In this document: piece after piece, positions 12,317-24,425 of the stretch
How the letters are laid out: each line of letters begins with the position of its first letter
How positions within the stretch are numbered: the first letter of the stretch is position 1
Assembly (NCBI GenBank): GCA_003255065.1
Contig: QAOA01003520.1
Location: 112,905 to 176,904, forward strand
Direction of reading: 5' to 3'
Length of the DNA stretch: 64,000 nucleotides
DNA from: Cercis canadensis
Taxonomy: Eukaryota > Streptophyta > Magnoliopsida > Fabales > Fabaceae
Translations under genes and position numbers: made by a program
The notes under the pieces: generated by a model
Database searches by the model: none
Told to the model about the DNA's origin: nothing
Seen by the model: only the letters and a program-made list of their open reading frames with translations

Positions 12317-13110
12317 TGATGAACAGTATTTTTAAATATTAATTAATCCTCATTTTTAACATCCTAATCCTATTTTGGGCTTATTTGATTAGGCTTGGAT
12401 CATATTTCATTAATTAGGTTCAAATTGGGCTTAAGTGTGTTTTTCAGCATTATTAGGGTTTTGATACTATTCTGTATTTCGGGTATATCTTTAGTTTTGT
12501 ATGTCTAAAAATTGTGATTCTTGCCTTGTAGGAAAGCTAAGAGGATTATCTACAACTTTCATTTAGACCTCCAAGGCCAATTTAGAAGTTCAGTAGATCA
12601 AAGTTAACCAGGAAGTCAGAGTAGAATTGCTGCCACTGGATCCTGACCCGCATGCAGTATTTGGACTATAACTTGTGTTGTATATGTCGTATGGACTTGA
12701 AACTAGTCCCATTGGAAAGCTAAGGCGCAGGCCTTCAATTGTTATGAAGGCTGATTCAAAAAATTATGAAGTTAAGATGGTCTTATTTCCTGTAGAAAAT
12801 GGATGATTAGTCCAGAGACCTATATGGACCTAGATGGACTTAAATGAGCTTAACTTCCTCAATTCAGGCCCAATTAGGCCCAAACCGGAGCCCATTTGAA
12901 GCTACGGTCCAGAGGTTTAAACTAGGTTAGGGGTAAATTAGGTGTGCATAAAATTTAGGAAGTTATAAGCAGAGAAAGGAGGCAGACGAGTTATCATTTT
13001 CTAGACTAGGCAGCTTTTGTTTTCTCTCTTGAAAATTTTGGAGCTCTTTGATTTATGACTGCACTTCTCCATTGGAGCTTGGATTTCATGACCATGGAGG
13101 AGTAGAATCA
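12317..13110 (+). repeat. Truncated family B LTR (5' part only)
   Basis: It starts TGATGAACAGTATTTTTAAA and aligns with the first ~790 bases of the element B LTR at 34,647. It stops abruptly at GGAGGAGTAGAATC, after which the sequence is unrelated. No internal region or partner LTR is attached, so it is a broken remnant. Confidence 0.9.
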
Positions 13111-16100
13111 TTGCATTGAATCACAGGGTTGCCAAATGCCTATGCTACATAAGGCATTCATTTGTTGAATGAGAAAATACCAATGTTATATTATTAAATA
13201 ATAGGAAGAGACATATCTAAGTGGTTGGAGAAAAAAAACTAATCACTAATGGAAATCGTGAAAAGCTGATAGAAGCATAGTAAAAAAATAAAGTTTGATT
13301 TGTGGAGTAATAAAAGAAAAAACATATTATTGTTTGTCTCTTTTACTGGTCCCTAGCTCTTTCTTCTGCCACTCAACTTCTGAATAGTCACCACCAAGCT
13401 GTTTTTTAGTACGTCCTATAGAATCTCACTTTCTCTTGAAGACTATACTCCTACTTTTTTCCCTCCCCCTTTCTCTGTTAAACTACTTTGTCTTTTACCT
13501 CAACTCCCACATCAGTTAAATGACTCTCTCCCACTTTTGCCTCAGCTTCCATTGATGAACCACTTGCATCATAGTGTTTTTATTTTTAATTTTACAGATA
13601 AAAATTATCATTAAAAAAGAAGAAAGGCATAGCCCTTAAAAAAAAAACAATAAAATGGCTATAGCATGGAAGGCTAAAAACATTAAGCTGAAGACTTTGC
13701 CAACAAATTAATTTGCTTATTATTTGAACCCACATAGCAAGAGGGAGAGAGGATGTTTCCTGATTTAAATGATCATAAGTCCAGAATTAAGATCCTTCCC
13801 AGTCTCTGAACTCTTCGTTTTATATTTTCAGCAAGTTTCAACTTCAGTCCTTAATTCAATAGATAACTCTACTCTTGACAGACGTAGATAAAGAGAAATA
13901 GATACAGGGCACATGAGCTTGCAACCTACCAAGAATTTCATAAAGAAAAAAAACATACCTCAAGCCTCTTCGAAAAAATTGGTAACAAGGGGCTAAGAAG
14001 ATGCTTGGCAAGTGATCCTCCTATTTCTTGGTTAACAGAAGGTATTTATAGGAACTTTGCCAAATGAAATAACCTAAGCCTATTAGGTTTTGTACACAAA
14101 CCCTCAAAATCCTCTATTTATTCTATAACGTAAATATCTAATAATTTATCAAATATCAAATATACTGGTTTCCTAAAATACGTGACAAACAATATAATTT
14201 TTTCATTTATGGCGATAGACTTCCTAATTTTTGAATTATATTTGGCATTATTTCAAATAGTCATAACAGCCCAATAAAATTCGTGATTGATAAATTAATA
14301 AGTATATTGTCTAACTATTCTCCAGCTCAATTCGTCCTATAGAATATCACTCTCTCTTCAAGACTATACTCCCAAAATTTGTGAAGCAATTAGCTCAAAA
14401 CCTCCTTATACTTTATTTGTCATACTGCTGTCATATTTGATTTCCTTAAATTATGTATATACAGTTATGTATATCCCACCACAGATGTTGAATTATTAGT
14501 CAGACCATACCATATTTATTGCTTCACCATTAAAGTTTTTGTTCTTGATTAATGCATCAACAAATAAATTTTTATAATTATTGATCATTTCCTTTGGAGT
14601 CACCAATTTTATTTCATTTAAATCTTGACCGACTTAATTTATACCATAGATGCAAGAAGTTATTCTTTGAGGGATAGTACTCTCATTGAGACCTTCTCTA
14701 CTCCCTTCACAAAATAGCCTGAAAAAAAAAAAAAAAANAAAAAAAAAAAAAAAAAAGCGAACGTTGGGTTACATGAAATTAAAAAAAAAAAAAGGAGGAA
14801 AATTTATATGGCATGATGAAAATAGGCCACATAACTTCACAAGTCTCATCCTTCTTTTATTTGGTTATACTGCCCCATATTAAAGCTCAGCTCTATCTGA
14901 CACATAATTTCCTACATATAGGGCATGGGCTCCCAAGTAATTGCTGGCCTTTTGAAATTGAGAGGCTCTATGACATTATAGGAATATCGCTTTGACCTTC
15001 GAATCTTGGCCCCCCTTTTTCTATACAAACAGAGTGAGTTGGTCTATGTTTCTTTAATCTTTTAAAAAAATTTATCTCATTAAATAAGCAAGTTTATACT
15101 TTTTTTATTCTGTTTGTGTTTATTTCCTTTATTTACAGTATTTCTTTTTCAGATTTGGTTCTAAATTAAGTCATAGCATATTATTAAGTTAGAATCTATT
15201 AAAACACTTATTAAATCAATTTATCATTTTGTTAAATTTTTTTATATTTCAATATGCTATGTATAACTTAAAATAAAAGAAAATCAATCCTTTTGATTTT
15301 GCTGATTTCCATTGTATAATTAAAATATTAGTTAAATCTATAAAATATATATTTTAGCTCTTCAAATATTTTGGGGACATCAGAGCTATAAAATAGCACA
15401 TTTCACTCAAATTAAATACTAAACAGTTCCAATTATAAATTAATTACTCCTAATATACTGAACATACTCCTTAGTCCTTGCTGGAAATGAGGAAATTTCT
15501 TAAACCTAAAACTGAAAGGTGAGCATAGATGCCACCATGCATAACCGCTATGGCCATAGCAAATCCCCATGGACACATGGCTTCCTCACACGTTTATTTT
15601 TTGTCATAGTGAACACCTATTTAATTTTGCTTACAAACTCCTACACGTGTCACCATGTGTAAACACTGTCCCCACTGTAGTTAGTTCATGAACCAGGGTT
15701 ATCATCATTTTCGTGGTTAGGATGTGGCTTCTATTATTGTATGTCATGTATTTTATGAAGCAGCCCAAGTAGTTATGTTTTCAAAAATTGGTTATGCCAT
15801 ATTGCAGCATTGCACCAGTCACCACCACCCTTGAAAGGAGGTGTGCATGAATTATGTGTGGTAATTGCAAATATAAATTTGGAAGTCACACTATGAGGAA
15901 CTATATAGTCTGTGTAAATCAATTTACCTTTTCCTAATGGATGGCAACTGTTATATGCTTGAAGTTGCATTTTCATTTGCAGGTAGAAGCCATGTAAATC
16001 TTATTTTACTACCAGTTCTGAGTTTCTGTGCCTGCCTTTTATGGATTTAGCCGATTTAGAATAATGAATCAACTTAATAATTTTGTTTGAAAAAATTAGT

Positions 16101-16379
16101 TAGAAGGCAACCAATAGTATGAGAAAGGAGGGTTTTTTTACGTAGACATTAATTGGGCTATTATCTTTTAAATTTGTTGCTGCATCCATAGATTACAAAA
16201 CCTAATTGTGATTTAACCTGAATAAATTCCTGCACAAATTTATCATATATATTAATTAGTATCTATAGAAGGAAGTAAATTGTGTTGAATGACGTGTACT
16301 TTCATTTTATTTATTTTTCCCTTGTTAATATAGATGGCAAAAACTTTGAATTAATTTCATATTATTAACAATCCTGCAG
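13111..16379. other. AT-rich intergenic region, no gene recognised
   Basis: I found no coding pattern on either strand. It holds a 40-base direct repeat (about 13,412-13,452 and 14,333-14,372, core CTATAGAAT), a poly-A run with one undetermined base at 14,738, and otherwise AT-rich unique-looking sequence. Confidence 0.6.
14722..14756. repeat. Poly-A run containing an undetermined base
   Basis: A 35-base homopolymer interrupted by N at 14,738. Length is probably unreliable in the assembly. Confidence 0.9.
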
Positions 16380-16580
16380 GCAGGTACTTTGATTAATGTG
16401 CGGGTAGTGAAAGGAAACCCTGGAGTGAAGCCTGAGTTGTCATGCACTGATAGTAGGTTTTCTATTCTTCATTTTCATTTGTTCTTTTTGGCTTATGCTC
16501 TTATGCTTAAATTTCTGTTTATGTTAGTTTTAAGTTTCTTTCTGTCTTTTTTTTGTGTGGAAATAACTATATGCTTGTCC

Positions 16581-16614
16581 TTTTTTTTTTTTTTTTTTTT
16601 TTTNTTTTTTTTTT
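16581..16614. repeat. Poly-T run containing an undetermined base
   Basis: A 34-base T homopolymer with N at 16,604, inside the presumed RRP40-like intron just before an exon-like piece. It could serve as an oversized polypyrimidine tract; the length is uncertain. Confidence 0.9.
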
Positions 16615-17573
16615 CCCTTTTTGAGAGTGGTGTAGCTGGTGGGAAAGCAGTAGAATTTTGTGCTCTAAAAGATGGCTATATGTTTGAATGTTCAATTCGC
16701 CACTAAAAAATGTAAGAATCTTCATTCTCACTTTTAGTCTATGCATAATGGTAACAAATCTTGATATGATAGGTCCTACATTGTTTATAGGCGGCTCAGT
16801 TCGCGAACATCTCCAATTCTTTATGCTTTAGGGAAGAAACTGTCATTCGAGATAGCAGCCGGCTTAAACGGTCGTGTTTGGGTAATATATATGTTGAATG
16901 CAACCACGTTTATGCTCTAAAATATCAATTCCTGTGTCTAAGGAAGAAAATGATTGATAAAAAGTGATCTATAATAATCTAAGCATTCCTTTTTGAATAA
17001 TTGTCACATATCGGTTAATGCAACATCTCCATCTATGACTATCATCTTAGATATTTGTTTTCTGGAAGACCACTAAGAGCATAAAAAATCATATATATAT
17101 AGGTGTGTGTGTGTGTATTAAAGTGTGGTGCCCTTGAGAAATTCCCATTATAACCAATGTAACCAATTGGATGTTAACCTAATAGCCTGCAAATATTAAA
17201 GGCTCTTTAATTAAGGTCTTTACTAACATCTTGTAATATTATAATGAGGTCAATTTAATATTGAGTATTATTATATATGTATCTGAAAAATAAAATGGTG
17301 AATAAGTGGGATAACTCTTTGAAACCTAAGCACGCAGTTTAAAATAAAAAATAGTTTCTCTTTTTAATTGGCTTGGATGGTGCAGATTTAATAACCTTTA
17401 TACCTTTTAATATGGTCCAATTTATTTTTTAGTCTAAATTTGAACTCTTTCGAAAGTTCTAATTTTGAACTTCTCAACTTTTATCTAGAGCTAAAAAGAG
17501 TATTTTTTTCTTACAAAATATCTATAGCCCCTAAACAGATGTTGTAACCAAATCAACTTCTACTAACAATTTG

Positions 17574-17648
17574 CAAGGCATGGACGGTTTGATCGTAAAA
17601 TATATATCCCCAAGCCTGGCCTCATAGGCCGTATAGATATTCCACAGG
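17574..17648 (+). pseudogene. FtsH-like AAA protease exon fragment
   Basis: About 75 bases read GRFDRKIYIPKPGLIGRIDI and end CACAG before GTAGGT, like an exon 3' border. The phrase GRFDRK.xIPKPG matches the second region of homology of AAA ATPases, closest in my knowledge to plastid FtsH-like (FTSHI) proteins. The usual RPGRFD is RHGRFD here. It sits between two RRP40-like pieces on the same strand. No other FtsH exon was found nearby, so this is an isolated fragment. Confidence 0.6.
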
Positions 17649-18542
17649 TAGGTTTTCTTACAATGTATTTCACCTATATTTTGCATTTACAATGTTTTAC
17701 AATCCATCTAGGTTTTCTTAAAATGTATTTCGTCTCCCATGCTATTATGAACTTAGAGTCATTGAGTGGAGTCCAGCAAAGAATAATTGTCGATAAGCTG
17801 ATTCAGAAATTGCAGTGACCAAGAAGCTTGTAACCATTCAGGTAAGGAATATATTGTGTAGTCCCTAGTGATATCTTCAAAAATGAAATGCTTTTAACAT
17901 TGCAATAACTATCAGTATCACATGTTATTAGATATGGAAAACTGCCTTATGAACAGATTATGTGCCAAGATCAACCAAGGTTATCTTAAGATTCTTAGAC
18001 ATCCCAAAGAGGTAGACAAATGATCAATGGAGTTGCTGACATCAGCTCATGTATTCATAACTCTAAGACAATATAAAGAACATAGGGAAGGAACAATTTT
18101 GTCAACACAACGAACTCGTTGATTCATATAAGAACCAAGATCCACTTAATTTAGAGAAGAAATAAGGCTGGACAGTGAATATATCAAGCAGCAATAGAAT
18201 AAAAGGATAAGACTTGGGCATCAACAAGATTACTCATTATTCTTACTCATTGAAATAGCATATTTATTTATCCTGTAACAACACATAACCAAAAAGCCAA
18301 TGTTTGAACTTGTAACATCATTTTGCATTAAATTAAATAAAAACTAAACCCTAATAATTATATGTATAGCGTGTCCAAACTACTTAACAACTAACAAAAT
18401 CAAATTTAAGCGAAAAAGGAAATATTCAAAATCTAAATTTATATAAAAGTACTCGATTTGATTAATACATCATTGATGATTAATTCGTAATAATAGAAAA
18501 GAGGAGGGAGCTATTGTCCTTCACTTCAAAAAATACAACATC

Positions 18543-19219
18543 TCAAACTTTCAGATTATTGTCTTCCATGAACTTATCCACTCCAAATCGAAGGGAAACA
18601 TGATATCCAAACATATTGCCATCACACCAATAGTACACAACCCATTTTCCTCCCAAATAACCATACTTGATTCCAAATCTAAAGTACCCGCCTTGTCCTT
18701 CATGTGTTCTCTTAAGATCTGATACAAAACAATCTGTAGAAGAAAAAAGAGGTGGAGATGAATATTGTAAATACATCATTATCTTTGTTCCTCTAATTTA
18801 ATTAGTAATATTAAGCTATATGTAAATTATTACCATTTATTTGCTTGTCATCACTTCTTCAGTAATTTGGACAGCAAAACAATCTAGGAGACTATGCATA
18901 TTCTTTGAGGTAGAAAACGCATTGCTATCAGGGTTCAATTGGGGTTCAAAAGTATCAATGTGGTACGGACGTTTGATCAGCATTTTTTTGGTCATAGATC
19001 TTGTCAAAACCATCTATTCTCACAAAAAAGAATACCAATATTGTTTGTATATAATTGTTAAGATTTTAATATATAAATCATATAAATATGGCTGAGGAAA
19101 ATAAACAATACCTTGAGACCTTCTTCAACACGTTCTCCGGAATCACAACTATAACTAAAGGAGCAGCAAGAGTGTTAGTGTAAGAGCAGCAGCCGTGATA
19201 GTCTAAGAGCAGCAGCCAT
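18543..19219 (-). pseudogene. Unrecognised multi-exon-like ORF
   Basis: I do not recognise this. Minus strand: a possible first exon from ATG at 19,219 (MAAALRLSRLLLLH) meets TAA at codon 15 and reaches a GT at 19,111. A second piece opens at 19,013 after an AG and reads MVLTRSMTKKMLIKR for 58 codons. A third piece follows a strong pyrimidine-rich acceptor (TTTTTTCTTCTACAG) near 18,737 and reads RTHEGQGGYFRFGIKYGYLG and on to a stop at 18,543; it is rich in aromatics and Gly. The splice-like borders suggest a real ancestral gene. The early stop and lack of a clean join between pieces 2 and 3 suggest decay. Confidence 0.35.
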
Positions 19220-22199
19220 GTGGTTGGATTCTCACCATGGAGGCCTATTTATATACCAATTGATGAAGAAATAAAAAATAGATAAACCCTAATATTCCTC
19301 CATAGACTGAATATATTAAATTGTAAGAAATGAATTAACAATAATATATTATTACATCAAATCGGTTTCAAATTAGAATATAATCCAAATAGTCAATTTC
19401 CTAAATTATATGTGTTATTAATTAGGAAATTGCTTTAATCATGCAATTAGGAATTCCCTTTTAATGCAGGAGATATTATCACTGAATTAAAATTTGTTCA
19501 ATTTGTTTATGAAACCCAAAATAACTTAATCCAAATTATTCCTCTATGTTAAGACATAATTCGTATTCCAATAGATATAATAATTGTATGGCTTACTTAA
19601 TTCCAATATTTGTGCAATTAGGAATGATTGTGTGGCTTACTTAATTCCAATATAGCTCCTTTTATTTTATCAATCAAATTCATATTCCTTCCACCAATTT
19701 TTTTTTATTTATCTTTGTAGGTATGCAATTTAGTAATCCTTCGAATTTGTTGTTTAGAAAATATATGATTGTCCCATATATTCTAAACAATAATTCTTTA
19801 TTAGGCGTATACTATCTATGCTCTAAACAATATTCTATACGTTAGTTGGCTATCATTTTATTCTTTTTGATTTGTGGTTCATCAAATTTTTCATACTATG
19901 CAGATATTTGGAATAAGGTTGAAAGGAAGATATTGTTAAAATGGATTCAATTATTTCAGTTTCAATTAATGCTTGAGATTTGATCAAATAAAACTGATTT
20001 AATGAACAAATCAATTTTAAATCTCATTGACAATTTTACAATTACTATGGGGCTAAGATTGAGGAGATTATTTCCCTTTAGTTAATTTTTTTGAATGAAT
20101 GCAAGATTCGGATTAGCTCACCTCTCATAATTTTGTCAATGTCGTATATTATATTCTATACGTTAATTGGCTATTTTTTTATCCGAGGTCATGCTCTCTA
20201 TTGATTCCCAATATCTTCCTCATTCTAGTTTGATTAACCACTCCATTTTATTCTTCTTGATTTGTGAAATGTTAAAATAGTCATACTATGCAAATGTCTG
20301 GAATAAGGTTGAAAGCAAGACAATGTTAAAATGGATTCAATTATTTTGGTTTAAACTAAGGCTTCAGATTTGATCAAATAAGATTCATTTACTGAACAAA
20401 TCAATTTAAATATCAATTGAGCATATTTTATACTTTATTGTGGTGCACAATGAAGAAAAACGTGTGACCAATGACAACAATATATTCTTGAACGTGTTTT
20501 TCTCTCCATCTCATTCATTTTATACTTGAGGGCTGCTTCTGAACAAATATAATATATGGCAAATTAAAGAATACTAATATAGTAGTACAAAGTTTTATAT
20601 TATATATATCCATAGTAAAAGTGAAACATATTTATATGAAATTGGTAGCTATAAAAGAAATTCACTCCTCCATTTGTATAGTTGCTCCGTTGGCACAATT
20701 GTTTTTGGAGATTATGCATACTTGACAGCAAACCATATGTACTTTTCCTATAAACATTAATCGGTTATTAGGACGCATAAACAAAATAATATCGTGAAAA
20801 AAATGAATAGCTTCATGTAAACCTTAATTTACATGAAGGATTCATGGTTCTAATACCATTTATAGCATTGATTCATTCTTCTAATACCATTGATCTTGCA
20901 TTAAACAACAGCAAACCTTGTTGTTTAAGGAAATAGAAGAGATGCTGGAAAAATTCATAAAAGAATTAGGACCAAATATTAAAGAGATAAATATTCTTCA
21001 AGAGAAGGAACAAACCTTATTGCCTTTGGAGATTGAGGAGATTAAGAGGAAAATGAATAATAAAAGAGCAAAAGGGTTATATGAGGAGATTGAGAGATAT
21101 ATTAAAATGAAATAGAAAATGCTGCAAAAAATTACTGCAAGATAAAAAAAAAATAGAGAGAAAGAGCATAGAAACACAGAGAAAAAGATTGGATGTTAGC
21201 TTAAAATAGAATAGAAAATCAAAATAAGGAATAAATAAAGAGCAACACGGTTGGATCAATATACTAAAAAAAAAAACACACCAACCTACACATCTTAGGA
21301 AAAGAGCATACCTTATTGCCTGTGGAGATGGAGAAAATCTACAAAGTAAGGAATACAAAGCAAAATGGATTCATAAGCCACTAAATAATTTGAAAGAGCA
21401 AACCTGAGAGCTTATTCAGATGGAGGAAAATAGTTGATATATTTGTAATGCAATGGGGGTCAGCCTCTTATGCAGTGAAGTATATATAGAGGTTTATGGA
21501 GACACAATCTCCAAACCCTAAAATTTGAAATATAATTGACAAATCAACATTTATTGTTGGGCTGAAATTTTGGAGTGCAATTCACAATTATGATATTTTG
21601 AATTAATTATTATGTAATTATTATGTAATTTTTGGATTTTATAATTTCATTGTGAAATGCGAATTACTAAAGCTGATTTGTATTTTTCCTTGCATTATTA
21701 ATTGTGTTTCTTTATAATTCGTATTAATGGCTGTAGTGCCACGTGGCGAGCTATGGAGCAATTGTCTATTCCTTTTAAATATTATAAGATATTTGCAATG
21801 AAAATTTATTTCATTGCTACTGGAGTTACTAAATAAACTAGTAAAATAGCTACTATAGACTTACTATAACAGTAGCAGTAAGAGACATATATTTTTTTAC
21901 TTCTTTCTAATTTCCTCAAAAAGTATTGAAAACAAAAAAAAAATGTGAAGTCCACCAAAAGGGGTGTGTGGTCCATGAGGGGGAGGAACTCTCGTCAAGA
22001 GTGTAAGTAAATGATCCAACATTTGCATTCTAAAATGGACCACATGAAAACATTTTACAGTGGGTGTATAATTATTTCAAGTAGTCGGGATTGTTTTTTT
22101 CTAAATTTACTTAAGAATTTTGCCTAGTCTAATTTTTTAAATTCAACCGAAATATCTCATTTAGCCCACTTGGCACATTCATTTTAGTGTTTTAAATTT
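19220..22199. other. AT-rich intergenic region with local duplications
   Basis: No gene recognised. It contains a diverged direct duplication (19,837-20,030 and about 20,154-20,425), and a short phrase (ACCTTATTGCCT plus GGAGAT) repeated at 21,013 and 21,312. A Lys/Glu-rich 65-codon frame at 20,918-21,115 lies in this repetitive, purine-rich sequence and has no recognisable domain. Confidence 0.5.
19837..20425 (+). repeat. Diverged direct duplication, about 320-base period
   Basis: Both copies run CTATACGTTA.TTGGCTAT, then TTCTTGATTTGTG, CATACTATGCA, GGAATAAGGTTGAAAG and AAATGGATTCAATTATTT, and on to AACAAATCAATTT. The right copy has an extra ~90 bases near 20,185-20,250. It is either a tandem duplication or two pieces of one older repeat. 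Confidence 0.75.
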
Positions 22200-24040
22200 T
22201 TGTAAATGAATACTAAAAGTAAAAAAATAAAGAAATTTTTAAAAAGTTTTTTTCTTGCATCACTAGATCTAGGAAGATCTATAAGAGAACAAAGAATGAA
22301 TTTCCGTATTCTTTATTGGCCCAAGTTGGTGTACTTTATCTCTATTAAGTGAATAAGCAAATAAAACAAAAAGAAAAGCTTTGGTGGTGGACAAAAGGGG
22401 CAAAACGGGAAAAATAGAAAGGCAGGCACGAAATAGAAAAGGGGAGCCAACATGAAAGAAACTTGGAGAAGGAGAACCAAAGAGTGAAGAAGAAAAGAGA
22501 ACCCAAGTTTGAGAGAAGGATTTATGTGTATAGCCTTGTAGTTCTTGACCCCCATTTCCTAAGCTTTTGTTCGTAAGAGGCAATGCTAATTCACTCTTGG
22601 CTCAGTGCTCTGATTTGGGAATATTTAGACTTGATTTTATGATTTGATAATATAATTGATTGATTTTTCCTTGCATATTTCTATTTTGGCATTTCAGGTA
22701 TATTTGGGGTTTTGTACATTATTGTTTTTTCTGATAATTGGGGGAAAATGATGAGGCATGGGGCTGCTGGATTTTGCAATGTTTCTTTGTGAATATAGAG
22801 TAATTTCGATCAAGGAATTCGATAATTAATTCTTGGAAAACATGGCTGTGATGTGTTAGTTTATAGTTCTTTCTTGTGGCAATCCTGAATTCTAAAAAAA
22901 TTGGGTTTCATAGTAGAATTTGAAAATAAAATGGATCAATTTCAGTTCTGTGTGTGGCAAATGATTACCCAAGCCTTTGCTTATTTATTTTGTTTGTCTA
23001 AACTGCTGTTGAGCCAAATTCTTGAGTTTGAACTTTATGGGTTCATGAAATTTTATGATGCTGTGAGCTTTTAAAGATTTTGTGAACTTAACATGCATGA
23101 AATATAGACTGTTACTGAATATTGGTTGGCTTTTGGGCATGAAATTAAGCAAAGAAATGGCAAACTGATACTTAAAGAGAGAATGATGAGTGCTTCGAAG
23201 CATTGTAGCTGGAGTATTCTACACCACCAACTGAATGTGCTTGACTTGCCTCTTGGGTATGAATTTTCTAGGAAGTCAGGTTGTAACTTCATGGAGTATT
23301 AGTTCAAGGTATTGCTGGTTTGGAGTATTAGTTCAGGGTATTGCTGGTTTGTTTTCAATATTTTCAATTGATATGTTTGGATATGTGATTTGATGGATTT
23401 GTTATGAGTTTTCTCTCTTGCACCCTAGCTAAATTTTAATGTGGGCTAAATTGCAATAGCCTTATACTAATCTATAAGACTTGCCATGACTGAATTTCAT
23501 CATTCTATGTTTGGTCTTATGCATTGCATGTGGTGTGGACGGTGTGGCACTTGATTTTAAATTACATTGTCTTAATGGTTGGTAAGGGTAGGATTGAGGA
23601 TGCAAGTCGTATTCTTGGTTTTTTCAGAACCCACTGGCAGTGCTCAGATTTTTTGTCATAGCCAGAGCTACAGAGCTCTGTTTTTAGTGGTTTTTATCCT
23701 ATTGGAATTATAAGACGTATGTCTCTCATGTGTAAAATTTTTAAAACCAAATTCCTTTTCCCCTTTTCTCATTTTTCATTTAAATTTGGCTTTTTTTTTT
23801 CATGTTGTCAGGTTGTCAGTCAAGCACTGTCAGTATTCATTTTTTTATTTCTAGCCTAGGCTGCAGGGTTCCATTTTGGATGATTTTTGTCTCACCAGAA
23901 CCATGGAACCCATGCTTACCTTGTGTAAAAGTTTCAAATTAAAATTTCTTGGCATGTGTTCTAACTTCTCAACTAAAGTAGCCCCCAATTTTCTGCACTG
24001 CTGAAAGTTTTTAAGTGTTGTTTAGGTTTTAGAGTGTTTT
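22200..24040 (+). repeat. Family C LTR-like repeat, copy 1, left part
   Basis: From about 22,250 this aligns with the reverse complement of 60,357-63,213. Matches include TGCATCACTAGATCTAGG versus GGCATCATTGGATCTAAA, and AGCCAGAGCTACAGAGCTCT near 23,660. The exact left end is not resolved. The copy is interrupted by the chromovirus at 24,041 and resumes at 29,629. No coding content is seen. Confidence 0.75.
24036..24040 (+). repeat. Target site duplication GTTTT, left
   Basis: GTTTT immediately left of the LTR and GTTTT immediately right of the other LTR (29,629-29,633). This is the 5-bp duplication expected of LTR retrotransposon integration. Confidence 0.9.
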
Positions 24041-24425
24041 TGTTACGTAGGAATTACTCAGACAACACAGTAAGCACAGAATATAGAATAGATAGACTAG
24101 GCTTCAGGTAATGTATAGCACTAGACACCACTGCCACTGCAGGGTAGTGTTCTACAGCCCCTAGACCTCCAAAGAGAGTAATCTCTCAATCCCTCAAACA
24201 ATATGAAAATAACTGAATACCTCCCTCTAACTCAGCCCTTCCCTAAATAACAAACTCCTCATGCTCACACACGTGAACTCACCCAACTAACTTCCCCCCA
24301 CATCCGGAACACCCCTTTTCCTCCTTTCATACACTCTCAACTTCTTCTGCTGGTTTGGACCTACCTCAGTCCTAGAAGGTTTATCTAATTCAGGCCCACT
24401 ACCTTCTAGTTCTTTTGGGCTAACA
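24041..24425 (-). repeat. 3' LTR of chromovirus
   Basis: 385 bp, identical to 29,244-29,628 except at five transitions. On the minus strand it starts TGTTAGCCC and ends ACGTAACA. The first 139 bases (24,287-24,425) are also the end of the pol reading frame. Confidence 0.95.

Larger units (their letters stand above)
16380..17818 (+). pseudogene. RRP40: Exosome subunit RRP40-like gene fragment
   Basis: Exon-sized pieces encode the C-terminal half of RRP40, an RNA-binding (S1/KH) cap subunit of the nuclear/cytoplasmic RNA exosome. Piece 1 (16,380-16,455, after a CTGCAG acceptor) reads VRVVKGNPGVKPELSC. Piece 2 (about 16,622-16,704) reads AVEFCALKDGYMFEC and hits a stop. Piece 3 (about 16,773-16,881, followed by GTAATA) reads ALGKKLSFEIAAGLNGRVWV. 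The last piece (about 17,738-17,818) reads ESLSGVQQRIIVDKL and ends in TGA. The first half of the protein and the stretch between VWV and the last exon are missing or unreadable, and an FtsH-like exon piece lies in that gap. It is a broken copy or a captured fragment; a working gene here is unlikely. Confidence 0.8.

Noticed and set aside
20918-21115. 65-codon Glu/Lys-rich coiled-coil-like frame
   Set aside because: It lies in purine-rich repetitive DNA with related phrases repeated nearby, with no homologue recognised and no splice or promoter context.
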